From Paraburkholderia ferrariae NBRC 106233 (GTDB taxonomy: Bacteria > Pseudomonadota > Gammaproteobacteria > Burkholderiales > Burkholderiaceae): a stretch of 64,000 nucleotides of DNA. Position 1 is the stretch's first letter, and every line of letters starts with the position of its first letter. A model generated the notes under the pieces. The model ran no database searches. It was not told the origin of the DNA and worked only from the letters and a program-made list of their open reading frames with translations. A program made the position numbers and the translations under genes. Location of the stretch: positions 124,001-188,000 of the forward strand of contig NZ_BAYB01000004.1 of the NCBI RefSeq assembly GCF_000685035.1, written 5' to 3'. Of this stretch, positions 35,440-44,552 are shown piece after piece.

Positions 35440-36233
35440 GTGATGGCGATGCCGATCATTCCGTGGATAGGTGGCAAGCGGCGGCTCGCGGACGTGCTCA
35501 TTCAGCGCTTTCCGCCGCATACTTGTTACGTGGAGGTGTTTGCCGGTGCGGCCGCATTGTTTTTCATGCGGCCGCCCGCCGAGGTAGAAGTCCTAAATGA
35601 TGTTAATGATGGTCTGATTAACTTGTACCGCGTCGTGCAGCATCATCTGGAGGAGTTCGTGAGGCAATTCAAGTGGGCGTTGAGCAGCCGGGAGGTGTTC
35701 CGGTAGCTGAGCGATACGCCACCGCATACGCTCACTGACATCCAGCGTGCCGCGCGGTTTTACTACCAGCAGCAGAACTGCTTCCGCGGACGCGTGGAAG
35801 GGCTCACGTTCGGCACGGCGACGACCTCGCCACCCGGGCTCAATCTTCTGCGTCTCGAAGAGACGCTATCTGCGGCACATCTTCGGCTGTCGGGCGCCTA
35901 CATCGAAAAACTGGACTGGCAGACATGCGTGACCCGGTACGATCGGCCGCACACATTCTTCTATCTCGACCCGCCATACTGGCAGATAGAGGGCTACGGT
36001 GTGCCCTTCGAATTCGGACAGGATGAACGAATGGCAGCCGCGTCGAGGGGGCTGCAGGGGCGTGCGATCCTTACGCTAATGATCACGCAGCATTTCACGA
36101 TCTGTTCGCAGGCTTTGACAGAGAGCGAGTTGAACTGGCGTATACCGTTGGCGGTCCGGCCAACACCGTTATGCACGGAGAGCTGATCATCTATAGCTTG
36201 GATAGAGCGGAGGACCCTGCGGGGCTGTTCTGA
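35440..36233 (+). pseudogene. Decayed DNA adenine methylase (Dam/D12 class)
   Basis: The N-terminal part is clear: MPIIPWIGGKRRLADVLIQR with the AdoMet-binding FxGxK-like motif, then YVEVFAGAAALFFMRPPAEV and EVLNDVNDGLINLYRVV. A TAG at 35704 interrupts the frame. The same frame then continues with RAARFYYQQQNCFRGRVEG and the catalytic YLDPPYWQIEGYG. Near 36070 one base is missing, and the C-terminus (NDHAAFHDLFAGFDRERVEL, HGELIIYSLDRAEDPAGLF) is in another frame. Two independent lesions make it non-functional. It separates relaxase 1 from the membrane gene; the second mobilisation block has no such gene. Confidence 0.85.
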
Positions 36234-36311
36234 GGCGGAAGGTGATGTCCACGGGAACTTATCCCGTGTCTCGGCCCGGCTTCGGGCCAGCAGTGTGCGG
36301 ATGCCTCAGCT

Positions 36312-36740
36312 TCAGCGATCGATGAACAAGGCGGGGCCACCCTTGTACGAGGCGACGACAATGACGACCATCGCGACTAGAAGGAGGGGGAAGCTGCATA
36401 CGGCCAACGGAAAGAACAGCGCAAGCTGAAGGGATGATCCTCCGATGCCATGCAGTAGATTCGTGTCGCGGATGTTTTCATAGAGCAGCCACGCGGTTGC
36501 AGCAAAACCAAGAGCGATGAGAATCAGCCCGTCGGACGTGGGAGTGTGTTGCTGGGTCGCTTTGGCCCAGAAGTACAGTCCCCACCAGATGAGATTGATT
36601 GTGATGGCCGCGAGCCAGAATCCTCGCAGGGTGAAAAACGTGTGGCCGAAACGGCGCCGGCAATGCGGGTTAAATAGCTGGATCCCCTTCGCCACGGCGA
36701 CGAGGGCAGTAATGATCAACGCCAGTTTCAGGAAGCCCAT
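36312..36740 (-). CDS. Four-helix membrane protein, copy 1
   Basis: 142 residues with four hydrophobic segments: LKLALIITALVAVAKGI, FWLAAITINLIWWGLYFWA, DGLILIALGFAATAWLLYE and ALFFPLAVCSFPLLLVAMVV. Between the first two is a basic loop HCRRRFGHTFFTLRG. I do not recognise the family. A clear homologue lies at 39463, likewise behind a relaxase and on the opposite strand, so it travels with the mobilisation block. A role in entry exclusion or in the transfer machine is possible but unproven. Confidence 0.65.
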   Translation of the reverse strand: MGFLKLALIITALVAVAKGIQLFNPHCRRRFGHTFFTLRGFWLAAITINLIWWGLYFWAKATQQHTPTSDGLILIALGFAATAWLLYENIRDTNLLHGIGGSSLQLALFFPLAVCSFPLLLVAMVVIVVASYKGGPALFIDR

Positions 36741-36824
36741 GGTGTGCTCCTTCGGGCACGAAATGTAACGTCAGGATGTCCCGGCCCGCTCGGAGGGCTT
36801 CAGCCGGGAGCAAAGTTTTACCCG

Positions 36825-37028
36825 TCAAATAATAGACGTTTGGCTGACGAATGCAATGTAGTGGCGGCGAACATGGACGGCTATTGCCGACTGCGTTGCC
36901 GCAGCGATTGCGTACGTGACCATGAAACGCATCGCAATTGCAATGATGCCGCTGGCAAGCGAAGCCAGAAGTCCGTTGTCTGCAAATGCGGGAACGACAA
37001 GGATGGAGATAATCGCGAGGACTGCCAT
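36825..37028 (-). CDS. Possible small hydrophobic protein
   Basis: 67 codons starting AVLAIISILVVPAFADNGLL and continuing with SGIIAIAMRFMVTYAIAAA, which reads like a signal sequence plus one membrane helix. There is no good ribosome site, and a stop codon lies three codons upstream. It stands alone in a stretch that is otherwise decayed. It could be a chance frame or a fragment. Confidence 0.3.
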   Translation of the reverse strand: MAVLAIISILVVPAFADNGLLASLASGIIAIAMRFMVTYAIAAATQSAIAVHVRRHYIAFVSQTSII

Positions 37029-37755
37029 CCATGGTCATACAACCATCACCGTTGCTGTAGTGCTGATTTCCCTTGACGAGCGAGTCGAGCGAAGATAGCG
37101 ACAGTCGATCAGCGGTCACCGAAGACACGCTGACCATGGAGCCGACCCTGCTGTTGGGAGGCGGGCTCACTGTGGGCGGCGAGGCTCCGTTGGGGCGCGG
37201 GCCATTTGAGTGCGGCCAGTTAACTGGCGACGAGAGTATCGTGTCTGTCTGTTCCGGGCATTTGCGCTTCCTCAAGTCGCTTCATCGGCGAACCGTCCGC
37301 GGGCTACGGCGGAACGCAGTTGCCGTCAGCATTCGCGAATATCGGGCTTCGCGGCCACAAGGCAACGCCCATATGTCTGGTGCAAAACAAGAACGGATTA
37401 CGCCAGCGCGGTCACGCAAGCCCAGTGTCAGATGTTGTCCTGCTAGGACGAGGTGAACTCCGCCATCGCCGGCTCGACACTGCCCGGGTTGCAGCGCAAG
37501 CGGTAGCGGCTTGCACCTCGCAATCGGCGCCAGCACAGTGCCACGAGTTCCGGTCGTAGCGTGCCAACCACGTCCGACGTCTCGAACACCGTCGGGCGAC
37601 TGACCGGTGGCAGTTACGCGGCGTGTGCCCCTGACTTTAACGGGTTGCGGGATGCGATCGTAGGTCTGAAACCTCATGCCGACCTGCATGTAGAGGCTGC
37701 CGCAGAGCCTGAGTCGCAGCGTCCTCGCGGCGCGTAACGGACGGATGAAGGGCGC
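37029..37755. other. Stretch without an intact gene between the two mobilisation blocks
   Basis: Frames on both strands are short and compositionally poor. One plus-strand frame before 37735 (ending around HADLHVEAAAEPESQRPRGA) runs towards the LPD7 remnant and may be decayed sequence from the same gene, but I cannot identify it. Confidence 0.4.
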
Positions 37756-37940
37756 GTGCTGCACCTGGCCGTCCTGAGCGCAGCGATGCGAGAGCAGGGC
37801 TTTGGCGAACGTTCCATTTCCCGTGTGCAGCAGCACGCCGCACGCATGCTGGACGCTTTCGGAAAGGAGGATATTCCGGTGCCGACTCTGAAAGTCTTCG
37901 ATTCAAAGGCGCCTTCGGGCCGCGATCGTCGGCGATCGAC
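37756..37940 (+). pseudogene. C-terminal remnant of a second LPD7-type gene
   Basis: The segment LHLAVLSAAMREQGFGERSI, SRVQQHAARMLDAFGKEDIP and VPTLKVFDSKAPSGRDRR matches, residue for residue in most positions, the end of the protein encoded at 32285-33844 (MAVLTAAMRQQGFSERSIAR and so on). Nothing of the LPD7 domain survives. It shows that the upstream part of the second mobilisation block was deleted. Confidence 0.8.
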
Positions 37941-37949
37941 CTGTTGCGA

Positions 37950-38263
37950 TCGAATCTGGGCTCGCACAGCCGATAGCCGGAGAGTCGCGCATTCGTATCG
38001 AAATCCGGTGGATCGTCGCGCTAATCCGCGCGCAGCTGGCGCGGGAGCCCCAGTTGGGAGGCCGGGAACTGCTTTTGCTGTCGGCGTCGAACCAGCAGCT
38101 CGCTGTCGTCAGCCGGTCGTTGGGGCAGCTTACGCGCGGCGGTGGAGCGGAGTTCACGTGCGAGGAACTGGCTGATTTTGGAGGCATCCGGGAACAGATT
38201 GACGCGCATCTGCGTGCTGTCGTGGGTGCGATTCGCGCCAACCTCGATCGATGGAGCCGGTAA
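37950..38263 (+). pseudogene. Remnant of a second MobC-like gene with an internal deletion
   Basis: The C-terminal 69 codons (from GGRELLLLSASNQQLAVVSR to AIRANLDRWSR) match the MobC-like protein at 33855. Directly upstream, IRIEIRWIVALIRAQLAREP joins the RIEIR strand to the WMVAVIRAQL helix and lacks the roughly 24 residues between them, which form the ribbon-helix-helix core. No start codon fits. It ends two bases before the second relaxase. Confidence 0.75.
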
Positions 38264-38264
38264 C

Positions 38265-39278
38265 ATGCCTTATCCGAAAATTTACGTCGGCGCGATGCTC
38301 CTGAACTGGGGGGATCGGTTATTTCAGGAGCCGTTCAGGCATGCGCGGGCGTCACGGCTTTCACGAGCGGACATTCGGGATGAGGCTTCACGCATGCGCG
38401 GCCAACTGGCTCGAACGCTGAAGCGGACCCCGGAGGTGATGGTCAACATCACCAACAGGGCGTCTAGTGCCCAGGGAATAGGAGCTGTACGTCGGCATCT
38501 TCGTTACATTTCGCGTAACGGCCAGGTCGATCTGGAAGATCAGAACGGCGACCGGATTTCCGGCGTCGATGCGCTGCGCGACCTCACGCGAACTTGGCAG
38601 TTCGCAGGATGGGGGATACCGGACACCAGCACTCGCCGCGAAGTATTCAATATCCTTTTGTCGATGCCGCCGGGAACGAACCGGCAGGCTGTGCGCGATG
38701 CGGCGCGTGATTTTGCGGCGCACGAGTTTGGCGACGGACGCGCGTATGTCTTTGCAGCACACGACGATGAGGCCCATCCGCATGTGCATTTGAGTGTGCA
38801 GGTGCGAGAGCCGGACGGTCGTCGGTTGAATCCACGTCACCAGGATCTTCAGCGGTGGCGTGAGTATTTTGCAGTGCAACTTCGGGCGCATGGTGTGGGG
38901 GCGAACGCCACCTCCGGGCGAATCCGCGGTGTCACACAACGGTATTCCATACCAGAAATCGTGCATATGATGGAGCGCGGCGAGGTACCGAAGTATTGGC
39001 GGGCCGTCGCAAACGATGCGCAGCGCGAGGCGCGTTGGGTTGCACACGGTGGGGTGTTTGCTGCATGGCGCCAGCTCGCCTACGCGATGGCAGAATCTCG
39101 TGTGAGCGAGGATCGTGTGATGGCGGTTGAAATGGCGTATTTCGTTGGCGCGATGCCGGTACAGCGTGACAGGCATGCAGCGGAACGAGAGCGAGATATC
39201 GGGCAGGACCAGCCGGCTCGCACGGTATCGGAAAGCGATGGCCGGTCAAACGATGTCGGGCCGGATGTGGAGCGCTGA
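38265..39278 (+). CDS. MobP-type relaxase 2 (VirD2-like)
   Basis: 337 residues, intact, and homologous to relaxase 1 from the first residues (PYPKIYVGAMLLNWGDRLF versus SFPKTWVDQMLLNWGDRLF) to the tail (GPDVER versus DAGVER). The three-His motif HDDEAHPHVHLSVQV is at the same residue numbers (166, 171, 173, 175). LRYISRNGQVDLED is kept. Codon usage appears slightly less GC-biased than relaxase 1. Its MobC-like partner is broken, so it either works with the intact MobC or is on the way to decay. Confidence 0.85.
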   Translation: MPYPKIYVGAMLLNWGDRLFQEPFRHARASRLSRADIRDEASRMRGQLARTLKRTPEVMVNITNRASSAQGIGAVRRHLRYISRNGQVDLEDQNGDRISGVDALRDLTRTWQFAGWGIPDTSTRREVFNILLSMPPGTNRQAVRDAARDFAAHEFGDGRAYVFAAHDDEAHPHVHLSVQVREPDGRRLNPRHQDLQRWREYFAVQLRAHGVGANATSGRIRGVTQRYSIPEIVHMMERGEVPKYWRAVANDAQREARWVAHGGVFAAWRQLAYAMAESRVSEDRVMAVEMAYFVGAMPVQRDRHAAERERDIGQDQPARTVSESDGRSNDVGPDVER

Positions 39279-39462
39279 TCGGCGGAGATGATAATAGACA
39301 TGTGGATCACGGCCAGAGGCGCGAACAGTACCACTTCGCATAAGGAACTGATCCCCTTCAGTTGGAATAGGTCAGATTACCCAGAGGCATTGCTCCAATG
39401 TGTGCTGCGTGCAGAGCGAGACGGCACGATATAGAGCGCCGGTGTGGAATGCTAACTGCCGC

Positions 39463-39894
39463 TTAGCGATGGACGAGCCACGCCGGCCCAGCTTTGAAGG
39501 ATGCGAACAGCACAATTGCCATAGCAATCAGGAGGAGCGGGAGGCTGTAAAGTGCCACGGGGAAGAACAACGCTAACTGCAATGCCGAGCCGGCCAGTCC
39601 GTGGGCAAGATCCGTTTCACAGATGTTTTCATAGGCCATCCAGACAATAGCGACGATGCTCAGAACGAAGAGGACGAGTCCCTCATTAATGGAGGCATGA
39701 TCGCGTACAGCATTCGCATAGCAATAATGTCCCAGCCACATGAGGTTGATGCCCAGTGCAGCCAGCCAGAATGCGCGAAGCGTGAAAAAGCGATGGCCGA
39801 AACGGCGACGGCTGTGGCTGTCGAACAACTGGATGCCCTTCACAAGAGCGACCAGCGCGCCTAACGGCACATTTAAGAATTTCCACTGCCTCAC
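39463..39894 (-). CDS. Four-helix membrane protein, copy 2
   Basis: 143 residues from a GTG at 39894 (CGAGGA just upstream), chosen because it aligns with the start of copy 1. It shares VKGIQLFDSHSRRRFGHRFF, FWLAALGINLMWLGHYCYA and ALFFPVALYSLPLLLIAMAI with the 36312 protein. The position, on the opposite strand behind a relaxase, is also the same. A longer frame reaching 40044 exists but has no homologue counterpart. Family unknown to me. Confidence 0.6.
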   Translation of the reverse strand: MRQWKFLNVPLGALVALVKGIQLFDSHSRRRFGHRFFTLRAFWLAALGINLMWLGHYCYANAVRDHASINEGLVLFVLSIVAIVWMAYENICETDLAHGLAGSALQLALFFPVALYSLPLLLIAMAIVLFASFKAGPAWLVHR

Positions 39895-39999
39895 TCCTCG
39901 ATCGATGGACTGTGGAGATATGCGGTCGACTACAGATAAAGAGCGTGATTCGGTGCGCGCTATCCTTGCGCTGCTTTTTATCCAAATAGAGACGGTTGC

Positions 40000-40608
40000 T
40001 TGAAGAATACGGCGATTCTCGTCGGTCGGCTCGGACAAAGGCAATTTGTATCAGTCACGAGGACAACTCAAAGATCCTTACATCTTCGATTTCTGGGCCT
40101 GACGGAAAGCGCTCAGAAACGGGACATCGAAAACGCGCTCACCCGGCACATCACCCGTTTCCTGCTTGAGCTTGGTGCCGGGTTTGCATTTGTGGCGCGG
40201 CAATACCGCCTGGTAGTCGGAGGAGACGAGTTCCTTGTCGACCTGCTCTTTTACCATCTCAAGCTGCGGTGTTACGTTGTCGTCGAATTGAAAACACCGC
40301 CATTCAAGCCCGAATATCCCGGTCAGCTCAATTTCTATCTCTCAGCCGTGGATGCCCAAGTCAAAGGGCCGCACGACGAGCCCACGATAGGCTTGCTACT
40401 GTGCAAGGAAAATAATCGCCTGGTCGCCGAATACGCGCTGCGCGGGATTGCAAGTCCTATGGGCGTCGCTGAGTATCAGCTGCTGCGCGATATCCCGGCG
40501 CCTCTGATGCCTAACCTGCCATCGATCGAGCAGATTGAGGCGGAACTCCAGACGGGCAAAGCCTCTGGATTGTCTGATCAACCAGCGCCTTGGTGGCTCG
40601 TAGCATGA
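40000..40608 (+). pseudogene. Truncated, frameshifted PDDEXK nuclease-domain protein (YhcG/DUF1016 type)
   Basis: The preserved part (FLGLTESAQKRDIENALTRH, FAFVARQYRLVVGGDEFLVD, LLFYHLKLRCYVVVELK, then EYPGQLNFYLSAVDAQVK) is the C-terminal nuclease domain of YhcG-like proteins, with the Asp and ExK of the PD-(D/E)xK fold. Just before it, the expected KDPYIFDF lies in another frame (around 40075-40095), and the whole N-terminal domain of about 180 residues is missing. The apparent start at 40000 is therefore not the original one. Confidence 0.75.
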
Positions 40609-40974
40609 GCAAACCGTCGTGATGAGCCCGGATCTTTGAATGAGGGGAAGCCAGAACGCGGCGCACGAGCAGGAGAGGGCCGAACACCTGCGGAGGGAAC
40701 CGACATTGTCGCCGGTGTGCATGGTTGCAAAGGGGCGGCCGCATTTCGACTTTGCATGTCCGGAGCAGTCTGCGGGCCGCCAGATCATTAAATGCAACGC
40801 AGCCAATACGACTTATCAGCATTGAAAATGATGCGACCTGTTTGCTTTGCCCTTTGAGGTAGCCTGCGGGCTCGTGGCACCCCATCCATGTTTTGCGCGA
40901 AAGCGCGCCGATTATCGAGGCATGGGACCTGACTCGTATCCTGGATGGACGCCCTTCGCAAAGCGGCACCGTGC
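40609..40974. other. Stretch without a supported gene
   Basis: Only short frames without ribosome sites or recognisable products are present on either strand. It lies between two decayed genes and is probably further eroded sequence. Confidence 0.4.
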
Positions 40975-41301
40975 TCAAACCACTCGAATGGCAGTTCCGG
41001 TCAATGGGGGAGGGTAGGAATCAGAGCTATCATCCCCTTCGTTTGCGGACACTGGCCCCAATATGAACCGCATGACGTCGCCGCATGGCACCTGGCGTAA
41101 TGACGCTGGGCGCCGACGGGTAGCCAGCGTGCGCGCAACGATGAGCGCCACGGCGGGAGCGCGATCGATGGTCGCACGTCCCGGCATGCCAGCTACCGGA
41201 TCAGCCAGATCATTCGCAAGCGCATCGAGGAGCATTTCGGCTGGGGTAAAACGGTCGGTCGGATCCGGCAGCCGGGGATCAGCCCTCGCGATGTCCATCA
41301 C
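40975..41301 (-). CDS. Hypothetical protein after the cysM remnant
   Basis: 108 codons beginning at a GTG that overlaps the cysM stop by four bases (a second ATG follows directly). The first half reads as a plausible helical protein (RFTPAEMLLDALANDLADPV, RAPAVALIVARTLATRRRP), while the end (SSDSYPPPLTGTAIRVV) looks random. I do not recognise it. Given the decayed neighbours, it may be a fragment. Confidence 0.35.
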   Translation of the reverse strand: MMDIARADPRLPDPTDRFTPAEMLLDALANDLADPVAGMPGRATIDRAPAVALIVARTLATRRRPASLRQVPCGDVMRFILGPVSANEGDDSSDSYPPPLTGTAIRVV

Positions 41302-42121
41302 GCTGGAAACGCGCCTGTCGACAGGTAACGGTCGCCGCGATCACAAATAGCGAACACGATCGTAGCGTTCTCGACTTCCCGGGCGATGCGCATTGCCACA
41401 GCGCATGCGCCACCCGCCGAAATTCCGCAGAAAATCCCCTCGATCGCAGCAAGACATTGCGCTGCGGCCTCAGCCATTGCCTGACCCACCGATTCGATCC
41501 GATTGATGCGCGCAGGTTCAAAGAATGCAGGCAGATATCCGTCGGCCCATTTGCGTATGCCCGGAATCCGCGAGCCCTCGTCAGGTTGCAACCCGATAAT
41601 CTGAACGGCGGAATTCTGTTCCTTCAGGAACCGGCTTACACCCATGATAGTTCCGGTCGCCCCCATGGCCGAAACGAAATGCGTGACCGGTCCCTGAGTT
41701 TCACGTCAGATCTCCGGACCGGTGCCTTCATAATGTGCAAGCGGATTGTCGGGATGTAGAACTAATCGAGGACGATGCCGCCGCCTTCCTGTTCCATCTG
41801 CGCAGCCATGTCCCGCGCGCACTCCATACCGCCTTTGGCAGGCGTCAGAATTATTTCGGCGCCGTACGCCGCCATGCTGCGACGCCGTTTCTCTGAGACA
41901 TCCTCTGGCATGAGCAGCACCACAGGCCGTATACGCGCGCGACGCTCGGCCCATCTGATCATCGAGAGCGCCGCGCGATCCTTGACCGAGCCCGCAGGGC
42001 TGTTGCCCTCCAGCTTGCCGAGGATGACGTTGTTGCGTGCCCGGATTGTTTCGTCGGGAAGACGAACGAGTTCGACGAGAGAGGTATTGCCAATGACGGC
42101 GTCAATGGTTCTGTAGGTCAT
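41298..42121 (-). pseudogene. cysM: Decayed cysteine synthase B (cysM)
   Basis: The start MTYRTIDAVIGNTSLVELVR, with KLEGNSPAGSVKDRAALSM (PLP lysine in SVKDR), is clear CysM. About 30 residues, including the substrate loop with EATSGNTG, are deleted: RWAERR runs straight into RIRPVVLLMPEDVSEKRRRS. After GGGIVLD comes TAG where CysM has Gln, then a one-base shift, NPLAHYEGTGPEI, and TGA where Trp is expected. The C-terminus (ATGTIMGVSRFLKEQN to DRGDRYLSTGAFPA) is well kept. At least four lesions: non-functional. Confidence 0.9.
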
Positions 42122-42193
42122 GTTCCTTGGTATTAGGGAGGTGCGGGAACTACGGCTGTCGGATCGTTTGGCTACGAGCTTTTCCTGATGCCC

Positions 42194-42676
42194 TTATGTA
42201 TGCGCTGAGAGTGTCTCTGCCGGATCGTGAGCGTTGGCGTGTTCCGGGTCCATGGCGACCAGTACTGCGCAGGAAACCCTGTCCAGCAGCAATCTATCGT
42301 TCTTGCCACTCCACCATCGCCGCACGGGGCCGCTTCGGCGATGTCCCACGACAACCAGATCGGCCTTCAGCTCACGGGCAAAAAACGGAATATGGTCCAG
42401 CGGGTCGCCAATCGCGAAATGAGGCGTTGCGATGACTCCGCGCGCAGCGAGTGTCTCGATGCCGTCGCGGAGGATCTCCCTCGCAGACTGCTCCAACGCA
42501 TCGAACGGCACGGCCGACGCAACGTCGACCCCCTGCGTCCACGCCAGGCTATTCAGAATGGCAAGCAGGTGCGTTTCCACGTTCAGCTGCTCCGCTAATG
42601 AGGCGCCATCACGTAACGCCCGCCGCCCTTCACGGGTTGCGTCATAACACAATAGGATGCGCCCGAATGCAGACAT
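42194..42676 (-). CDS. Universal stress protein (UspA family), copy 1
   Basis: 160 residues. RILLCYDATREGRRALRDGA opens the Usp fold, and the closing ADLVVVGHRRSGPVRRWWSG followed by LLLDRVSCAVLVA is a variant of the ATP-binding G-2x-G-9x-G(S/T) motif. It is the only clearly intact gene in a decayed area. A homologue is encoded at 50436, sharing the unusual RRWWSGKN / RWWTGEN stretch. Usp proteins help survival during energy or redox stress. Divergent from the nitronate monooxygenase remnant, with two operator-like palindromes between them. Confidence 0.88.
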   Translation of the reverse strand: MSAFGRILLCYDATREGRRALRDGASLAEQLNVETHLLAILNSLAWTQGVDVASAVPFDALEQSAREILRDGIETLAARGVIATPHFAIGDPLDHIPFFARELKADLVVVGHRRSGPVRRWWSGKNDRLLLDRVSCAVLVAMDPEHANAHDPAETLSAHT

Positions 42677-42808
42677 ATTGTCACTCGCTTCGATTCAGGA
42701 AAGCCCCGCTATGCAGCAGCCAGGCGGCGGATGCGCAACCCTTCGAATGCCCGTCGCCCAAGAGCGCAGCGGCACAACGTCGGAGGTCATATCACGTCGA
42801 AATCATTA

Positions 42809-42828
42809 TATATCATCATGTGATGTAT
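42809..42828 (+). promoter_or_regulatory. Operator-like site TATATCATCATGTGATGTAT
   Basis: One of five sites of the form TATATCA-N5-(T/A)GA(T/C) in the right half of the window. It lies 133 bases upstream of the divergent stress protein start. The MarR-type gene at 47326 is the likely binder because the most symmetric site is at its own promoter. Confidence 0.6.
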
Positions 42829-42894
42829 TTGTGTTTCCCCCCCGACTACCCGACTGGTTCGAGCAGAAGCGGTATGGGTCCGTCTTTCGAAACC

Positions 42895-42907
42895 ATCATG
42901 TCATGAT
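42895..42907. promoter_or_regulatory. Palindrome ATCATGTCATGAT
   Basis: A perfect 6-1-6 palindrome identical in its core (read on the minus strand, ATCATGACATGAT) to the site before the MarR gene. It lies 83 bases from the neighbouring site, close to eight helical turns, between the stress protein gene and the nitronate monooxygenase remnant. Confidence 0.6.
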
Positions 42908-43034
42908 AGGAAGTGACGGAAGCTGTTCCCGGATTGCACAAATGGCGGAGCCCGTCACCGGACTGGTGGGCGCTGAGGGAAATCAACATGTCGATCCTCA
43001 GGGCACTTCCATCCCCAATCGAAAAGGCATTCTG

Positions 43035-44106
43035 ATGGCTATCGATATGACCTCATTTGCTACGCCACTGACCCGGCTGCTGGGCTGCCGGTACCCCGTC
43101 ATCTCGGCGGGCATGGGCGGCCCGGCGCGTGCCGAGCTCGCCGCGGCCGTTTCCCATGCAAGCGGATTTGGCCTGCTGGGTATGCTGCGTGAATCGCCTG
43201 AGCTGATTTCTCGCGAGATTGCTGCGGTGCGGGCTGCAACGGATCAGCCGTTCGGCGTGAATCTGATTCCCTCGGCCACGGACCCCGCTCTTCTCGCGGC
43301 AGAACTCGACGTCTGTCTGGCCGCCCGCGTTCCCGCGATATGTTTCTTCTGGGAGGTCGTACCCGAAGTGCTCGCGAAAGCGAAAGACGCTGGCACGTTG
43401 GTGCTCTATCAGGTCGGGTCACTCGAAGACGCGCTTGCCGCGGAAAAGGCGGGGGCCGATGTGGTGATCGCGCAGGGTATCGAAGCGGGCGGCCACGTGC
43501 GTGCGCGCACCGGAATCCTGACGTTACTTCCAGAGATTGTCAGGCACGTGCGCATTCCGGTTGTCGCATCGGGTGGCTTCGCGACAGGTGAGGGTCTCGT
43601 TGCGGCGCTTGCGCTCGGCGCAGCGGAATTCACTGCGGTACGCTTTCCCTCGCCACCCACGAGTCTTTCGCTCATGACTATCACAAACAGCGCATTCTAG
43701 CCGCCCAGGCTGGGGATACGGTCTATACCGATCTGTTTGCGATTAACTGGCCGCCTCGCTCTCCCGTGCGCGTCCTGACAAACAGCGTGACCGGGAAAGC
43801 TGGAAATAAGCTGTTTGGACACCCCCGGACAGGCTGTCGCGCGATCTGATCGGTTATGACGACGGGCGGCCGATCTACCGGTTCAGCACCGATTCACCTC
43901 TACGCAGCACGACCGGCGATCTTGAGCAGATGGCGCTCTATGCCGGGGAATCGGCAGCGCTCGTCGAACGGGTCTCCAGCGCCGCCGAGGTCATCGAGCG
44001 GCTGTTGAATGAGGCAAACGATGCCTCATCGCGGATCGCATCGTTATGTGCACACCTGATGTCGTTAGTGAACCGTTCGCCAGATGATCAACGTGCCCGA
44101 TCCTGA
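43035..44106 (+). pseudogene. Decayed nitronate monooxygenase (NPD family)
   Basis: The start TPLTRLLGCRYPVISAGMGG, with FMN-barrel motifs ADVVIAQGIEAGGHV and IPVVASGGFATGEGLVAAL, is typical. After ALGAAEFTAVRF the frame shifts (near 43645) to LATHESFAHDYHKQRILAAQ and DLFAINWPPRSPVRVLTNS. A second shift near 43830 leads to LSRDLIGYDDGRPIYRFSTD and a normal C-terminus ending near 44106. Two frameshifts make it non-functional. In life these enzymes oxidise nitronates to carbonyls and nitrite. Confidence 0.88.
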
Positions 44107-44144
44107 TCCGGTCACGTCGAACGTGGACGACCGCACGGCAAGGT

Positions 44145-44552
44145 CTATCTGCCCGAGCCGGTCTCTTCGACGCAACTCAGCACGAGTCGACTTCCCGACG
44201 CAGATCCGGCGCTGATCGTGGCGGCGTGGAATTCGGTATCGGTACACACCCATTCGACATGAAAGTCCATGTGGTCGCTGTGGCATTCTTTGGATGGCGC
44301 ACCCGTGAGTGCCTTGCGCAGGATGTACCGGCAGGTCTACAGTCCGTCGCACTGACGCGCGAGGTCACGAGCCGCGTCGGCGCGTGGCGTTCCGCAGTGC
44401 GTACCATGGGTACCCGATATGATCCTGATCGCCTGTGCTTCCGCGCTCGAACTTGCCGCCACGGCGAGAATGCTCGCTATCACCCATATACCGCGACAGG
44501 CACTGACGAGGAGAGGCGATTTATATCGCGGGTGCGCTACTGTCCTGGTCAT
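44145..44552 (-). pseudogene. Secreted Cys-rich protein broken by one nonsense codon
   Basis: A signal-like segment (GIWVIASILAVAASSSAEAQ) is followed by IRIISGTHGTHCGTPRADAA, RDLARQCDG, then TAG, and in the same frame TCRYILRKALTGAPSKECHS, MDFHVEWVCTDTEFHAATIS and LVLSCVEETGSGR. The even Cys pattern and CDG.QTCRY-like element resemble small lectin-like secreted domains. The stop sits where Gln is expected (CAG to TAG). Otherwise intact, so the loss is recent. Confidence 0.65.
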
